Position numbers and translations under genes: made by a program. Below, piece after piece: positions 10,201-17,395 of a DNA stretch of 64,000 nt (position 1 is the first letter of the stretch; every line of letters starts with the position of its first letter). The DNA comes from Casp-actino8 sp044358015 (lineage in GTDB: Bacteria > Actinomycetota > Acidimicrobiia > Acidimicrobiales > Ilumatobacteraceae). The stretch is from contig JBIKOO010000007.1 in the NCBI GenBank assembly GCA_044358015.1, positions 1 through 64,000 on the forward strand, read 5' to 3'. Under the pieces are notes generated by a model, which saw nothing but the letters and a program-made list of their open reading frames with translations, was not told where the DNA came from and did not search any database.

Positions 10201-10462
10201 AGAAATGGTTCCCTATTGGGTCTATCCGCAGGGTTCAGCAAAGATTGAACGCCATGTGCCTTTACTACCGTTCAGCCGAGATGCGTCAGAACTTCCACGA
10301 TTGAAGAATTCGCTCGCCGCCTACCGGCTTGCATTCGGACAGCCACGTCAGGAAGATCTTGTTGAGTTCCTCCGCAGGAATCACTCGGAAGAAGACATCT
10401 CAGAACTGGTGAAGAATTTCAAGATTGACCTGACTCCGCCTCCTCAAGGCACTCCCCATTAA
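7226..10462 (+). CDS. Large SF2/SNF2-like helicase of the candidate defence operon
   Basis: 1078 aa from the ATG at 7226, which overlaps the previous stop (ATGA) and has AGGA upstream; an in-frame ATG at 7190 inside the preceding gene is less likely. Motifs: an N-terminal motif-I form DEVGLGKT at 42-49, motif II DEFQ at 270-273, motif III SATPYR at 312-317, motif V region SIGQEGLDFH from 913, and motif VI REGRVHR from 943. About 600 residues separate motif III from motif V, far more than in a minimal SNF2 core, so a large inserted region sits between the RecA-like lobes. It probably translocates on duplex DNA and feeds or activates the PLD nuclease. The operon ends with tandem hairpins. Confidence 0.85.
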   Translation: MSIYEAEKTMKMLKDFQRDTADWVFKRLFDEDNPTNRFLVADEVGLGKTIVAKGVVAQVLQHLHGVGDKRHDIVYICSNSSIARQNIKKLVPRDVEPLDNVERLTMLPVANLKEGDEKGAGINLLAISPGTSFAFGQSLGKYQERVLAYLFIKELWPTSDVGSGASIKLFEGSAANFRNKISNGRLTYQTQVKKNLAAFGHQIKEIDAQRKTQGQISLKKEFEKLCSEIKGKHSIPYELRRRVNEFIGTLRRALATVGINMLKPDLIILDEFQRFKDLMDPSATDWASTLARQLFSHYDEESGRGTKVLLLSATPYRMYARSGETDDHFADFLNTCSFLFNDPNDVDELKKDFNLLRLAMTNTSRTEDASAICSRIQQRLSLVMARTERLGVTPDRNGMLEEHVHHLPISVEDLKSYARIGDISSLLKQGEPIDYWKSSPYLFNFMDDYKLKTTFKEAMKQRTLPPLETLSPGPGLLDWSTVENYQPVDAQNARLRWLIEDLHSHQAFDLLWIPPSLRYYDSGSIYESKAATSFTKRVIFSGWAVVPKAVASLTSFEAERQAFRGSRHKKYEANNRGEGRLTFKNRTGRVNSINTFALVWPSPSLAQLGEHRQTRSKMQSVSEVRQQVSERIQSDLEPLFRTIVTDSNTDRRWYWLAPLLLDQQQFPEVISEWWGQIGSESAWSSGNPSDGFLSHSKLAWSTLNDDDLTIGTPPDDLIEVLTDLAIGGPAICALRALSAVSGLPLSHEEVLKGAALISDSYRRFFNEAEVTAIVLRDALLPDNHDRDADESYWRTVLRYCTDAHMQAVLDEHVHTLRDWLGFSSFSDDSKRSEAVVQFAAKIDAALSVRAANFGVDIPDPQSRATEPDRKSMRANFAAAYGQRSDDEKSVNRNESLSAAFNSPFWPFVLVSTSIGQEGLDFHLWSHAVVHWNLPSNPVDLEQREGRVHRYKGHVVRKNIAETLAPNLPSDITGDIWEALFNMAAERRLSTESEMVPYWVYPQGSAKIERHVPLLPFSRDASELPRLKNSLAAYRLAFGQPRQEDLVEFLRRNHSEEDISELVKNFKIDLTPPPQGTPH

Positions 10463-10475
10463 ATCTCAAACGTGA

Positions 10476-10536
10476 CCGCCTCCCTATTTGAGGCCTGGCT
10501 TTTTTCCGACGGCCTCCCTATTTGGGGCCCGGCTTT
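10476..10536 (+). terminator. Tandem hairpins, bidirectional terminator region
   Basis: Two imperfect copies of a 25-base unit (consensus GCCTCCCTATTTG.GGCC.GGC) lie in tandem between the convergent helicase and SHOCT genes. Copy 1 forms GCCTC/GAGGC (10478-10482 with 10490-10494) followed by CTGG and six Ts. Copy 2 forms GGCCTC/GGGGCC (10511-10516 with 10524-10529) followed by three Ts. The first is a reasonable Rho-independent terminator for the rightward operon. Confidence 0.55.
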
Positions 10537-10589
10537 CAAGCGAACATCTCCCTCTTAAGGAAGCGGTCAACCGGGGTTTTAATTCGTCT

Positions 10590-10973
10590 CTATGCTGAAA
10601 GTATTTGGTCACGCTGCTTATCGAATTGTTCCTGAGTAATTACTCCCTGTGAAAGCAAATCAACAAGTTTCGATAGTTGCTCTACAGGCGTCAATTGACC
10701 TTCTTGAGCGGAATTAATAGATGGGTTAGAAGCAGCAGCTAATTCCTGCTCATACATTTTTCGATATTTCCTGGACGCTGGACCGGTATACGGGTCTGCA
10801 TTCCCTGAATCGTTGTATTCGCCACAAACCTGACATTTGAGTTTCTTCTTGGTGAGCAACGCACCAACACCCACCAACATCTTTGCCCGCATAGTACGTT
10901 TCTCGGTAAAACCCTTAGATCCGCAGTTATAGCACCGCAATTCTCCAGCATTGTCAACGCATACATTTTTCAT
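10590..10973 (-). CDS. Zinc-ribbon and SHOCT-domain protein
   Basis: 127 aa from the ATG at 10973; a TTG seven codons upstream also opens the frame but has no better binding site. Two CxxC pairs (CYNCG, CQVCG) flank a basic stretch and should form a zinc ribbon near the N-terminus. The last 35 residues (LSKLVDLLSQGVITQEQFDKQRDQIL) are a typical SHOCT helix pair, usually an oligomerisation or protein-interaction module. Convergent with the helicase gene. It lies inside the interval bracketed by the two DUF6998 copies, so it may travel with the defence operon. No catalytic function can be assigned. Confidence 0.7.
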   Translation of the reverse strand: MKNVCVDNAGELRCYNCGSKGFTEKRTMRAKMLVGVGALLTKKKLKCQVCGEYNDSGNADPYTGPASRKYRKMYEQELAAASNPSINSAQEGQLTPVEQLSKLVDLLSQGVITQEQFDKQRDQILSA

Positions 10974-11162
10974 TTGTTCTCTTTTTTCTATCAAACTGTT
11001 AGAAAGTTAGCATAATTTATCTACAGATAACTAAGTGAAATTACTGAAAATTAATAAGTCAATTATCTAAGAGAAATCCCACCCTAGAAGCGTTCCAAAA
11101 ACGGCGTTTCGCGTTCCAAACGTTTACTGAAACCCCAACCACTAGGCCATCAATATTAGGGT

Positions 11163-11459
11163 TTGGAATTACGCACCAACCTCGTCGAATTGGGCTTGTC
11201 GCTCGCAACCTCTTCAAACAAGGGTTACGACGTAGTCGATGCGCAGGGAAACAAGGTAGAGATCAAGACGACAACTGGCAGATCAAGCAATCTTTCTGCT
11301 GCAGGAACCGAGGCCACACGATTAGTGGTTGTGATCCTTGACCGGACTGGCGAAGCATCAATTGCCTTTGATGGTCCAGCGCAGGTGGTTTGGGATTTGG
11401 CTGGGCCAGCCCAGAAAAATGGGCAACGGCGTGTGAGTTTGTCAAAGTTGCGTTGTTGA
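11163..11459 (+). pseudogene. Truncated second copy of the DUF6998 coding sequence
   Basis: From 11184 the frame encodes VELGLSLATSSNKGYD through NGQRRVSLSKLRC, matching the last 90 residues of the protein at 3427-4083. By eye about 38 of 267 bases differ, mostly at third codon positions. The zinc ribbon, linker and first nuclease-like helix are missing, and the only available start is a TTG at 11163 in unrelated sequence. It is therefore probably a non-functional 3' remnant. Mostly synonymous divergence suggests it descends from a once-functional homologue and is not a very recent duplication. Confidence 0.7.
11184..11459 (+). repeat. Direct repeat copy 2 (DUF6998 3' end)
   Basis: Partner of 3805-4083. 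Similarity begins abruptly at GTCGAATTGGGC and runs to the stop codon region. The upstream 190 bases (10974-11163) are AT-rich and hold no recognisable gene. Confidence 0.75.
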
Positions 11460-11639
11460 TTTAGTTCGCTTCTTGATATGCATAATTACTATGCGAACGT
11501 GAATTGATTTTTCACTTCAGTAAACGCTGTAATTCACACTTTTATCAACTACAATACGAATCATTGAATTCAGACCTATATGTTGGTTTTGTGATCCATG
11601 TATGCACGGATTGCGCTGAGAAATATTCGAGGGGTCGTC

Positions 11640-12818
11640 ATGTCAAATAGTTTGCGAATTCGTTGGGCAGCGATTGGAGCTGCGATTGCAGTTTCACTAG
11701 GTGGCGGAACGATGCTGATTGCCGATGCTTCTAACAACGTAGGAACTTCGGCATTTGCGCCCGTCGATCCAATACGCGTTCTCGATACACGAGCCGATGG
11801 AAAAGTTGGGGCACTAGACGGGTCAGGCGATCCTCGAACTCTTCAAGTAACCGGAACTATTTTGACAAATGTTGGAACACAAACTGTGGTGCCGATCGGA
11901 GCAACTGCAGTAGTCATGAATGTCACTGTCGTTGACGGCGAAGCCGGAAATAGCGGTGGCTATGTGACGGTGTATCCCTGTGGAACACGACCGACTTCTT
12001 CAAATCTCAACTTCGTACAAGGTCAAACAATTCCCAATGCTGTTACTACTTCTATTTCAGACAGCGGGCACGTTTGCTTTTACGTTTATGGAAAGGCCAA
12101 CCTTCTTGCCGACGTCGTTGGTTATTTCCAGTTAGCCGCATCCGGCACAGGCGGCGGAACTGGACCTACAGGCGCAACTGGATCAACTGGCCCGCAAGGA
12201 CCAACAGGACCTCAAGGGCCAACTGGATCAACCGGCCCACAAGGACCAGTCGGCACAACCGGCCCACAAGGACCAGTCGGCACAACCGGCCCGCAAGGAC
12301 CAGTTGGTTCAACCGGACCACAAGGACCAACCGGACCACAAGGACCAGCCGGACCGCAAGGTCCAGTAGGAACAACTGGTCCGCAAGGTCCAGTAGGACC
12401 AGGTTCAATTTTGGGTATCGCCGCATCGGAAGTTACAAGACTGAATCCGAATATCGGCTCCACTGCGTATTCGACCAAGACCACTATTTTTAGTAACAGC
12501 GAAGTTGAACTAGCGCTTTCGTGTTACGGCAATGATTCAAGTAGCCCATATTTTGTTTTGTACATCAAAACCCTCGATCAAACTCGAATTTTTGGGACTG
12601 CAATTGACAGCCTCACTGGAAATGTTTACCCAAACTATTTCCGAACTTCCAGTGATTCATCTGAATTCACTGGACTAGGAAACCAAAAGGTCTCCGTTAA
12701 TGATTACTCGCTTTCGCTGTTTAGTTCAACTGGTCTACCTAAGAAGATTGAGATAGAAGTTGAATCTGTATATAACGGGAATTGCTTCGTTCGAGGTGGT
12801 TATGTCCAAAGTTCATAA
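11640..12818 (+). CDS. Secreted collagen-like repeat protein
   Basis: 392 aa from the ATG at 11640, which has GAGGGG upstream; an earlier in-frame ATG at 11598 lacks a binding site. The N-terminus is a signal peptide (RIRWAAIGAAIAVSLGGG). A domain with FAPVDPIRVLDTR follows, up to VVGYFQL (about residues 40-165), a form frequent in secreted acidimicrobial proteins. Next comes an uninterrupted Gly-X-Y tract of about 26 triplets rich in GPQ, GPT and GPV. The 140-residue C-terminal domain, with two cysteines, may nucleate trimers. Likely cell-surface or extracellular; adhesion or spacing is the usual suggestion for bacterial collagens. The coding repeat has 27-base units and could vary in length. 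Confidence 0.8.
   Translation: MSNSLRIRWAAIGAAIAVSLGGGTMLIADASNNVGTSAFAPVDPIRVLDTRADGKVGALDGSGDPRTLQVTGTILTNVGTQTVVPIGATAVVMNVTVVDGEAGNSGGYVTVYPCGTRPTSSNLNFVQGQTIPNAVTTSISDSGHVCFYVYGKANLLADVVGYFQLAASGTGGGTGPTGATGSTGPQGPTGPQGPTGSTGPQGPVGTTGPQGPVGTTGPQGPVGSTGPQGPTGPQGPAGPQGPVGTTGPQGPVGPGSILGIAASEVTRLNPNIGSTAYSTKTTIFSNSEVELALSCYGNDSSSPYFVLYIKTLDQTRIFGTAIDSLTGNVYPNYFRTSSDSSEFTGLGNQKVSVNDYSLSLFSSTGLPKKIEIEVESVYNGNCFVRGGYVQSS
12166..12402 (+). repeat. Gly-X-Y coding repeats (27-base units)
   Basis: Within the collagen-like gene, units of nine codons (GPQ-GPV-GTT type) repeat almost perfectly; two adjacent copies around 12235-12290 are nearly identical at DNA level. Prone to slippage. Confidence 0.8.
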
Positions 12819-12929
12819 CCTTTAAAATTTCAACGTCAAATCTCGTCGCACCTGAAGTTTCACAAGCAAATGTCTAAATTTAGGCATTCAAATCACAATC
12901 TTCTTGAGTTCGGAAACTCTGCCACACCC

Positions 12930-13016
12930 CCTGACTAATTTGAATATTGCTTCCCGCCTAATCCAATTGATCTCGCAACATGTGTCAAACATGGCGAGAC
13001 CTACTCAATAGTCAGG
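12930..13016 (+). promoter_or_regulatory. Foldable leader that can mask the HNH gene's ribosome binding site
   Basis: CCTGACTA at 12930-12937 is the exact complement of TAGTCAGG at 13009-13016, which includes the start of the CAGGAGG ribosome binding site. Between them TCTCGC (12971-12976) pairs with GCGAGA (12994-12999). A nested hairpin could block translation of the gene at 13026. Function is inferred from pairing only. Confidence 0.35.
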
Positions 13017-13025
13017 AGGTAAAAC

Positions 13026-14189
13026 ATGCCAACGTTGTGCGACACTCTCGCCACTCACGACCGCGTTGATGTCATCATCAAACGTCTCGCCGATATCAAA
13101 CGCACCGAGTCAACCTTGGCCGCCGAACGAATGAGTCTGCTCGCCGAGCTCTCGTCAATACGTCCAGCCGACCCCGAGATCACTCTCATGCGTGACGGCA
13201 ACTTGTCACGACGCGAAGCCCGCGACACCGTGAATCGCCACAGCACTATCGATACGGCTCCCGTATTTGGTGATGCACTCAGCACCGGCGATATCAGCGT
13301 GGCTCACATTGATGGACTCTCACGGGCCTTCAAGATCGTCGGCGACAAGCCCGACGCACTCATTGAACGCCTACCAGCGCTCATCAACGCCGCAACCCAC
13401 ATGAACGCCGATGATTTCGACCGACACGTCAAGAACACTGCAAAGGCATTGGTGTCCGACGGTGGTCTGAGCCGACTCGAGCAACAACGCCGCGAAACCC
13501 ACTTCAAAATGTGGAACGACGTTGACGGAAACCTACAAGTTCGTGGTCAATTTGATCCCGAACGCGGAGCAATCTTTCAAAATCTCGTCAGCCAACGCGT
13601 TGAAGCCATGTTCCATTCAGGCGACGGTGACGTTCGCCTTGATATTGCTCCAGGCATTGAGCCAAATCATCACCGCAACGCGCTTGCGTTGCTTGAACTC
13701 GTCCGTGGGTCTGGCTCATCACTTGTTGATGGCGATCGTCCCGTGCGGGCCGAACTGGTCGTGCATGTCGATTTGGAAACTCTGCAAAACAAAGTCAAGA
13801 CGCACACCGACACAACGGTTTGCCGGACCAGTTACGGAGCCGGCCTACCCATTGAGACCGTCCGTCGCATCGCATGTGATGCCGACATCATTCCGGTGGT
13901 GCTGAATGGCCCATCGGTTCCGATTGATGTGAGGCGGTCCAAACGATTGGCCACTGCCCACCAGCGCCGATCGCTCGAATCCACCTACGAAACCTGTGCA
14001 ATAGATGGTTGTGTTGTGCCGTTCCATCATTGCTCGATACATCACATTGACTATTGGGAAAATGGTGGACCGACCGATCTCGACAATCTGATCCCCCTGT
14101 GTTCAAGGCACCATCACAAAGCTCACGAAGGCGGCTGGAAGTTGAGCCTTAATCCAAATAACCGCCAGCTCACCGTGAATTATCCGTGA
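13026..14189 (+). CDS. DUF222 and HNH endonuclease domain protein
   Basis: 387 aa. The N-terminal two thirds is the helical DUF222 domain found in the actinobacterial '13E12 repeat' family. Residues about 337-371 form the HNH nuclease core: HHIDYWENGGPTDLDNL, then LCSRHHHKAH with metal-binding histidines intact. AGGAGG seven bases before the ATG makes the start secure. Such genes are often multi-copy in actinobacteria, and their biological role is unknown; mobility-related or domesticated nuclease functions are both possible. Here it stands alone between a collagen-like gene and a lipoprotein gene, with no integrase or transposase nearby. Confidence 0.85.
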   Translation: MPTLCDTLATHDRVDVIIKRLADIKRTESTLAAERMSLLAELSSIRPADPEITLMRDGNLSRREARDTVNRHSTIDTAPVFGDALSTGDISVAHIDGLSRAFKIVGDKPDALIERLPALINAATHMNADDFDRHVKNTAKALVSDGGLSRLEQQRRETHFKMWNDVDGNLQVRGQFDPERGAIFQNLVSQRVEAMFHSGDGDVRLDIAPGIEPNHHRNALALLELVRGSGSSLVDGDRPVRAELVVHVDLETLQNKVKTHTDTTVCRTSYGAGLPIETVRRIACDADIIPVVLNGPSVPIDVRRSKRLATAHQRRSLESTYETCAIDGCVVPFHHCSIHHIDYWENGGPTDLDNLIPLCSRHHHKAHEGGWKLSLNPNNRQLTVNYP

Positions 14190-14211
14190 GATCGGTGCTA
14201 GACCGTTTGAT

Positions 14212-14904
14212 ATGTCAAAGCGACTCACATTGATGACAGGCCTACTCGGCATCTCGTTCGTTGTTGCGTGCGGCTCAAGTAGTGATGAAACAACGTCTTC
14301 GCTGGCGTCAACAACTATTCAGCCAATTGCGACAACGACAGCAGTTGAGACAAGCGTTGCGACGACATCAACGACAACCACTCCAATCCAACAAGCACAA
14401 TCAATGGTCTTGTACGACTTTGCTGATCAGTCCGATGTCTCTGATTGGTTCAACCAAAATGACACCGTCATGGGCGGGGTTTCCGATAGCGCCAGCACAT
14501 GGGTTGATGGGCAATTAGTTTTCTCGGGCAACTTGTCGCTCGACAACAACGGTGGATTCACCTCAACCTTCGGGCCGATCAATGACCAACTACCAACTCT
14601 GATGTCAGGGGCCGAGGCCATCGTCGTGACGGCCCGGGGCGACGGCAAGACCTATCTCATGCAAATCCGAAACTATGACAACACGCGCTACGTCCAGCGT
14701 TTCACAACGGTCGCCGATGTTGAGCAGGACTACGTCTTGCCACTCGCAGACTTTGAATCTGTCGACTGGCGACTCTCGGTGATCCCGAACGCCGCGCCCA
14801 TAGATACCTCCACCATCGGTCAGCTTGGTTTCTACCTACTTGATAAACAGGTCGGCCCATTTGAAATAGCAATATCGATGATTCGAACCAACGCCGCGAC
14901 TTGA
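14212..14904 (+). CDS. CIA30-domain lipoprotein
   Basis: 230 aa. A signal peptide ends in the lipobox VVACG (C20), followed by a long Ser/Thr linker (about 22-62) of the kind that spans actinobacterial envelopes. Residues about 65-225 resemble the CIA30 beta-sandwich: LYDFADQSDVSDWFNQNDTVMGGVS, then LDNNGGFTSTFG. CIA30 relatives assist complex I assembly in mitochondria, but bacterial secreted versions are carbohydrate-binding-like and uncharacterised. TAGACC seven bases before the ATG suggests a leaderless start. Convergent with the Rieske gene 18 bases downstream. Confidence 0.75.
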   Translation: MSKRLTLMTGLLGISFVVACGSSSDETTSSLASTTIQPIATTTAVETSVATTSTTTTPIQQAQSMVLYDFADQSDVSDWFNQNDTVMGGVSDSASTWVDGQLVFSGNLSLDNNGGFTSTFGPINDQLPTLMSGAEAIVVTARGDGKTYLMQIRNYDNTRYVQRFTTVADVEQDYVLPLADFESVDWRLSVIPNAAPIDTSTIGQLGFYLLDKQVGPFEIAISMIRTNAAT

Positions 14905-14922
14905 TTAGTCAGGATTTTCTAC

Positions 14923-15915
14923 TTAGCCATTCAATAACGCAGCAAATTGGCGGCGCCATTCAACTGAGCACTTGTCGGCTTGTACCGAGACCAACGACGT
15001 TTGGTCAAGCGGCAACACCGTGTCAAAGGTTTCCAGCATGCGCTTATCTTCAGCACCAATCATGAAGTCAAGGCGCAACACTTCGTCAGACGGAATCGCA
15101 AAGTCGTCACTGCGCCACACCACAAATGTGAAGTAACTCGTGACATCATCAATCGGCGTCGACACCAACAACAAGATGTGCGACAAGCCTGTCTCGTATT
15201 CAATTGTCGAACGACAGATCAACGGCAAGTTGAAACCCGAACTCATCTTGCGATGCACGACTCCGGCCGACTGCCCACTCGCAATGGCTCCGACCGACGC
15301 ATTGTTGGCATTCACTTCATACGAGTATCCATAGAAGTGATCATCAAGTGGACCGAGTTCAACTTTCGGAACGCTGGTCTCTTGCGCCCGACCAAATGAA
15401 TCGACATGAACAAACGGGAAGTGCGTGATGTCTAAGAAGTTGTCGACCATACGAGTGGCCGAACACTGCCAAGTATCAACCGGGGTGTTGAGACGACGGA
15501 ACTTCGGGTCGTTATCCCACGGCATATCGGGAATTGGTGCCTTCGGAGTACCGAGACACACCCAAATCAATCCGTAACGTTCTTGGCAACCAAATGGCTC
15601 AATATGCGCCTTCGGCGGAACCGGCACGCCTTCTGAGGCAGACGGGACTCGCACACATTTACCATCGTCTTCAAATTCCCAACCGTGATACGGGCACACC
15701 AGGCAGTTGTCTTTGACGTACCCAAGACTCAACTTTGCTTCACGGTGAGTACAGCGATCGGGCAAGGTGCTCACGTTTCCTTCACCATCACGCCACACCA
15801 CCAGATTGCGCCCAAGCAGCTTGGCCGACACCGGCGCCGACATCACATCTACCGATCGCGCGACCGGATACCAGTAGCCAAGAAGGTTGTCGTTATCGCA
15901 AAGAATGCTCGTCAT
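14923..15915 (-). CDS. Rieske non-heme iron oxygenase, alpha subunit (vanillate-demethylase type)
   Basis: 330 aa from the ATG at 15915; the open frame extends further back but would run into the divergent amidohydrolase gene. The Rieske cluster ligands are CTH (C55, H57) and CPYH (C74, H77). The catalytic domain has DNFLDITHFPFVH with H165 and H170 as mononuclear iron ligands. Such enzymes use O2 and electrons from a separate reductase, not seen in this window, to hydroxylate or demethylate aromatic or N-methylated substrates. Length fits the short three-subunit group. TATGCT lies seven bases upstream of the start, so the mRNA is probably leaderless. Confidence 0.85.
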   Translation of the reverse strand: MTSILCDNDNLLGYWYPVARSVDVMSAPVSAKLLGRNLVVWRDGEGNVSTLPDRCTHREAKLSLGYVKDNCLVCPYHGWEFEDDGKCVRVPSASEGVPVPPKAHIEPFGCQERYGLIWVCLGTPKAPIPDMPWDNDPKFRRLNTPVDTWQCSATRMVDNFLDITHFPFVHVDSFGRAQETSVPKVELGPLDDHFYGYSYEVNANNASVGAIASGQSAGVVHRKMSSGFNLPLICRSTIEYETGLSHILLLVSTPIDDVTSYFTFVVWRSDDFAIPSDEVLRLDFMIGAEDKRMLETFDTVLPLDQTSLVSVQADKCSVEWRRQFAALLNG

Positions 15916-15922
15916 GTTTTTG

Positions 15923-15932
15923 AGCATAACCT
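15923..15932. promoter_or_regulatory. Overlapping divergent -10 boxes
   Basis: The 25-bp gap between the Rieske start (15915, minus) and the amidohydrolase start (15941, plus) contains TATGCT on the minus strand (15928-15923) and TAACCT on the plus strand (15927-15932). They share two bases. Each sits 7-8 bases from its start codon. Confidence 0.45.
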
Positions 15933-15940
15933 GTCTCACT

Positions 15941-17284
15941 ATGACCATCATCCTTGTTCGGGGCCAACACGTCATCACAATGAATGCGCAACGTGATGTG
16001 CTCACCGATGCCGCTGTCGCAATTGAAAATGATCGCATCATTGCTATTGACAACTTCGAAAAGTTGTGCGTCTCACATCCTGACGCGGTCATTGAAGGAA
16101 ATCCTCGTGCGGTCATCACCCCAGGCATGATTAATGGCCATCAACACCTCACCGGCGATCGACTCATTCGCTCAATGATTCCCGACACAATTGATTCTCA
16201 AGAAGCAATCTTTGGCTGGGCAGTTCCAACTCACAGCAGGCACACCGAACGCGATGATTACTTAAGTGCAGTGCTCGCACTCAACGAAGCCTTGTGTCAC
16301 GGCATTACGACCACTGTTGAAGCCGGAACCGTTGGCCATCCTGCTTCGGTACTCAAAGCACAACTTGCAATGGGCACGCGCGGAACACTCGGTAGTTGGG
16401 GTTGGGATATTGAAGATGCTCCGTTCGCCGGAACCGTGAGCGAAGTACTTGAACGTCAACGCGAGGTGATGCGCCTCACTCAGAACACTCCCCTCATTGA
16501 CGGTTGGGTCACACTCGTTGGACACGACTTGATGAGCGACGAACTTGTTATTGCTGCTTCGCAACTTGCACGTGACAACAACACGCGCATCACGTTTCAT
16601 ATTTCGCCATCGTCGAGTGACACCGCTTCGTATCTCGCACGCACTGGCAAGCATCCGGTTCGCCATTTGTACGATCTCGGGGTTCTGGGCAATCACGTGT
16701 TACTCGCTCACGCAGTACACCTCAATGACGACGAGATTGATTGCGTGGTCGAAACCGATACCGCAGTTGCGGTATGTCCGTGGGCGTATCTACGACTCGC
16801 TCAAGGAATCACTGCCGCTGGTCGTCATGACGACATGTTGAAGCGCGGCGTGCGCATGTCGCTTGGGTGCGACGCCGAAAATGCTGGTGACGCCGTCGAC
16901 CCCATTCGCAATGCCGCATTATTCGCTGGTCTTATTCGCGATCGCCACATGGACCCGACCATCATGAGCGCCGTCGATGCCCTGGCCTTACACACCATTG
17001 ATGCCGCCCGAGCTATCGGGATGGACGACAAGATTGGGTCGATCGAAGTGGGCAAGCAGGCCGACCTCGTGGTCTTTGGCACCGATGGCCCCGAATGGCT
17101 CACCCGCAGCACCCAACCGGTCTTGCAACTGATCTGGGCTTCGAGCGGATCAGCGGTCGATGATGTCTATGTGGCCGGAAAAGCCGTGGTCAGGGCCAAG
17201 AAGTCAACCCAGATCACGGGTACCGCCTTCACCGACATCGTGACCGAGGCCCAAGAACGTATGACATTCCTCGCCGGTCGTTAA
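15941..17284 (+). CDS. Amidohydrolase (metal-dependent deaminase/chlorohydrolase-like)
   Basis: 447 aa from the ATG at 15941 (leaderless-type start). TIM-barrel amidohydrolase of the cytosine-deaminase / TrzA-AtzA group: metal site GMINGHQH (H67, H69), then LLAHAVHL and LGCDAEN for later ligands, and a C-terminal IEVGKQADLVVF strand. Family members deaminate or dechlorinate N-heterocycles such as SAH/MTA, guanine or triazines. The exact substrate cannot be inferred. It resembles the amidohydrolase at 20123 in the HxH region (GD/GE, then RSMIPD/RGYVPD), so both may act in the same pathway. Confidence 0.85.
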   Translation: MTIILVRGQHVITMNAQRDVLTDAAVAIENDRIIAIDNFEKLCVSHPDAVIEGNPRAVITPGMINGHQHLTGDRLIRSMIPDTIDSQEAIFGWAVPTHSRHTERDDYLSAVLALNEALCHGITTTVEAGTVGHPASVLKAQLAMGTRGTLGSWGWDIEDAPFAGTVSEVLERQREVMRLTQNTPLIDGWVTLVGHDLMSDELVIAASQLARDNNTRITFHISPSSSDTASYLARTGKHPVRHLYDLGVLGNHVLLAHAVHLNDDEIDCVVETDTAVAVCPWAYLRLAQGITAAGRHDDMLKRGVRMSLGCDAENAGDAVDPIRNAALFAGLIRDRHMDPTIMSAVDALALHTIDAARAIGMDDKIGSIEVGKQADLVVFGTDGPEWLTRSTQPVLQLIWASSGSAVDDVYVAGKAVVRAKKSTQITGTAFTDIVTEAQERMTFLAGR

Positions 17285-17354
17285 ACACAAGAATCTCGAG
17301 AAATGTCCCAGGAATTTCCCAAAAATTTCCTGAAATATTGAAAAGTCTCCCCCG

Positions 17355-17379
17355 TTTTGGTGTGATTGTCAGACCAAAA
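17355..17379. promoter_or_regulatory. Putative GntR operator 1
   Basis: A 25-bp palindrome of 11-bp arms with a TTG centre and one mismatch: left arm TTTTGGTGTGA, right arm TCAGACCAAAA. Its core matches the site at 37476-37500. It overlaps the expected -35 region of the VOC gene at 17408, as a repressor site would. The TGGTC/GACCA half-site is typical of FadR-subfamily GntR proteins. Confidence 0.7.
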
Positions 17380-17395
17380 TTTGGGCTCGGTGTGT

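Noticed and set aside
4228..10462. Assignment of the operon to DISARM
   Set aside because: DrmB (DUF1998) and a DNA methyltransferase are absent, and DUF6361 is not a DISARM component I know.
11090..11120. GCGTTCCAAA twice, 21 bases apart, near the DUF6998 remnant, as a possible att core
   Set aside because: Only 10 bases, no integrase, and no matching copy was seen at the other end of the island.
12166..12402. Regular repeats that might look like a CRISPR array
   Set aside because: They are in-frame Gly-X-Y codons of a secreted collagen-like protein, with no spacers and no cas genes.
15887..16128. Overlapping long N-termini of the Rieske and amidohydrolase frames
   Set aside because: Family similarity begins only at 15915 and 15941, each with a -10 box at leaderless distance, so the overlap is an artefact of open frames.
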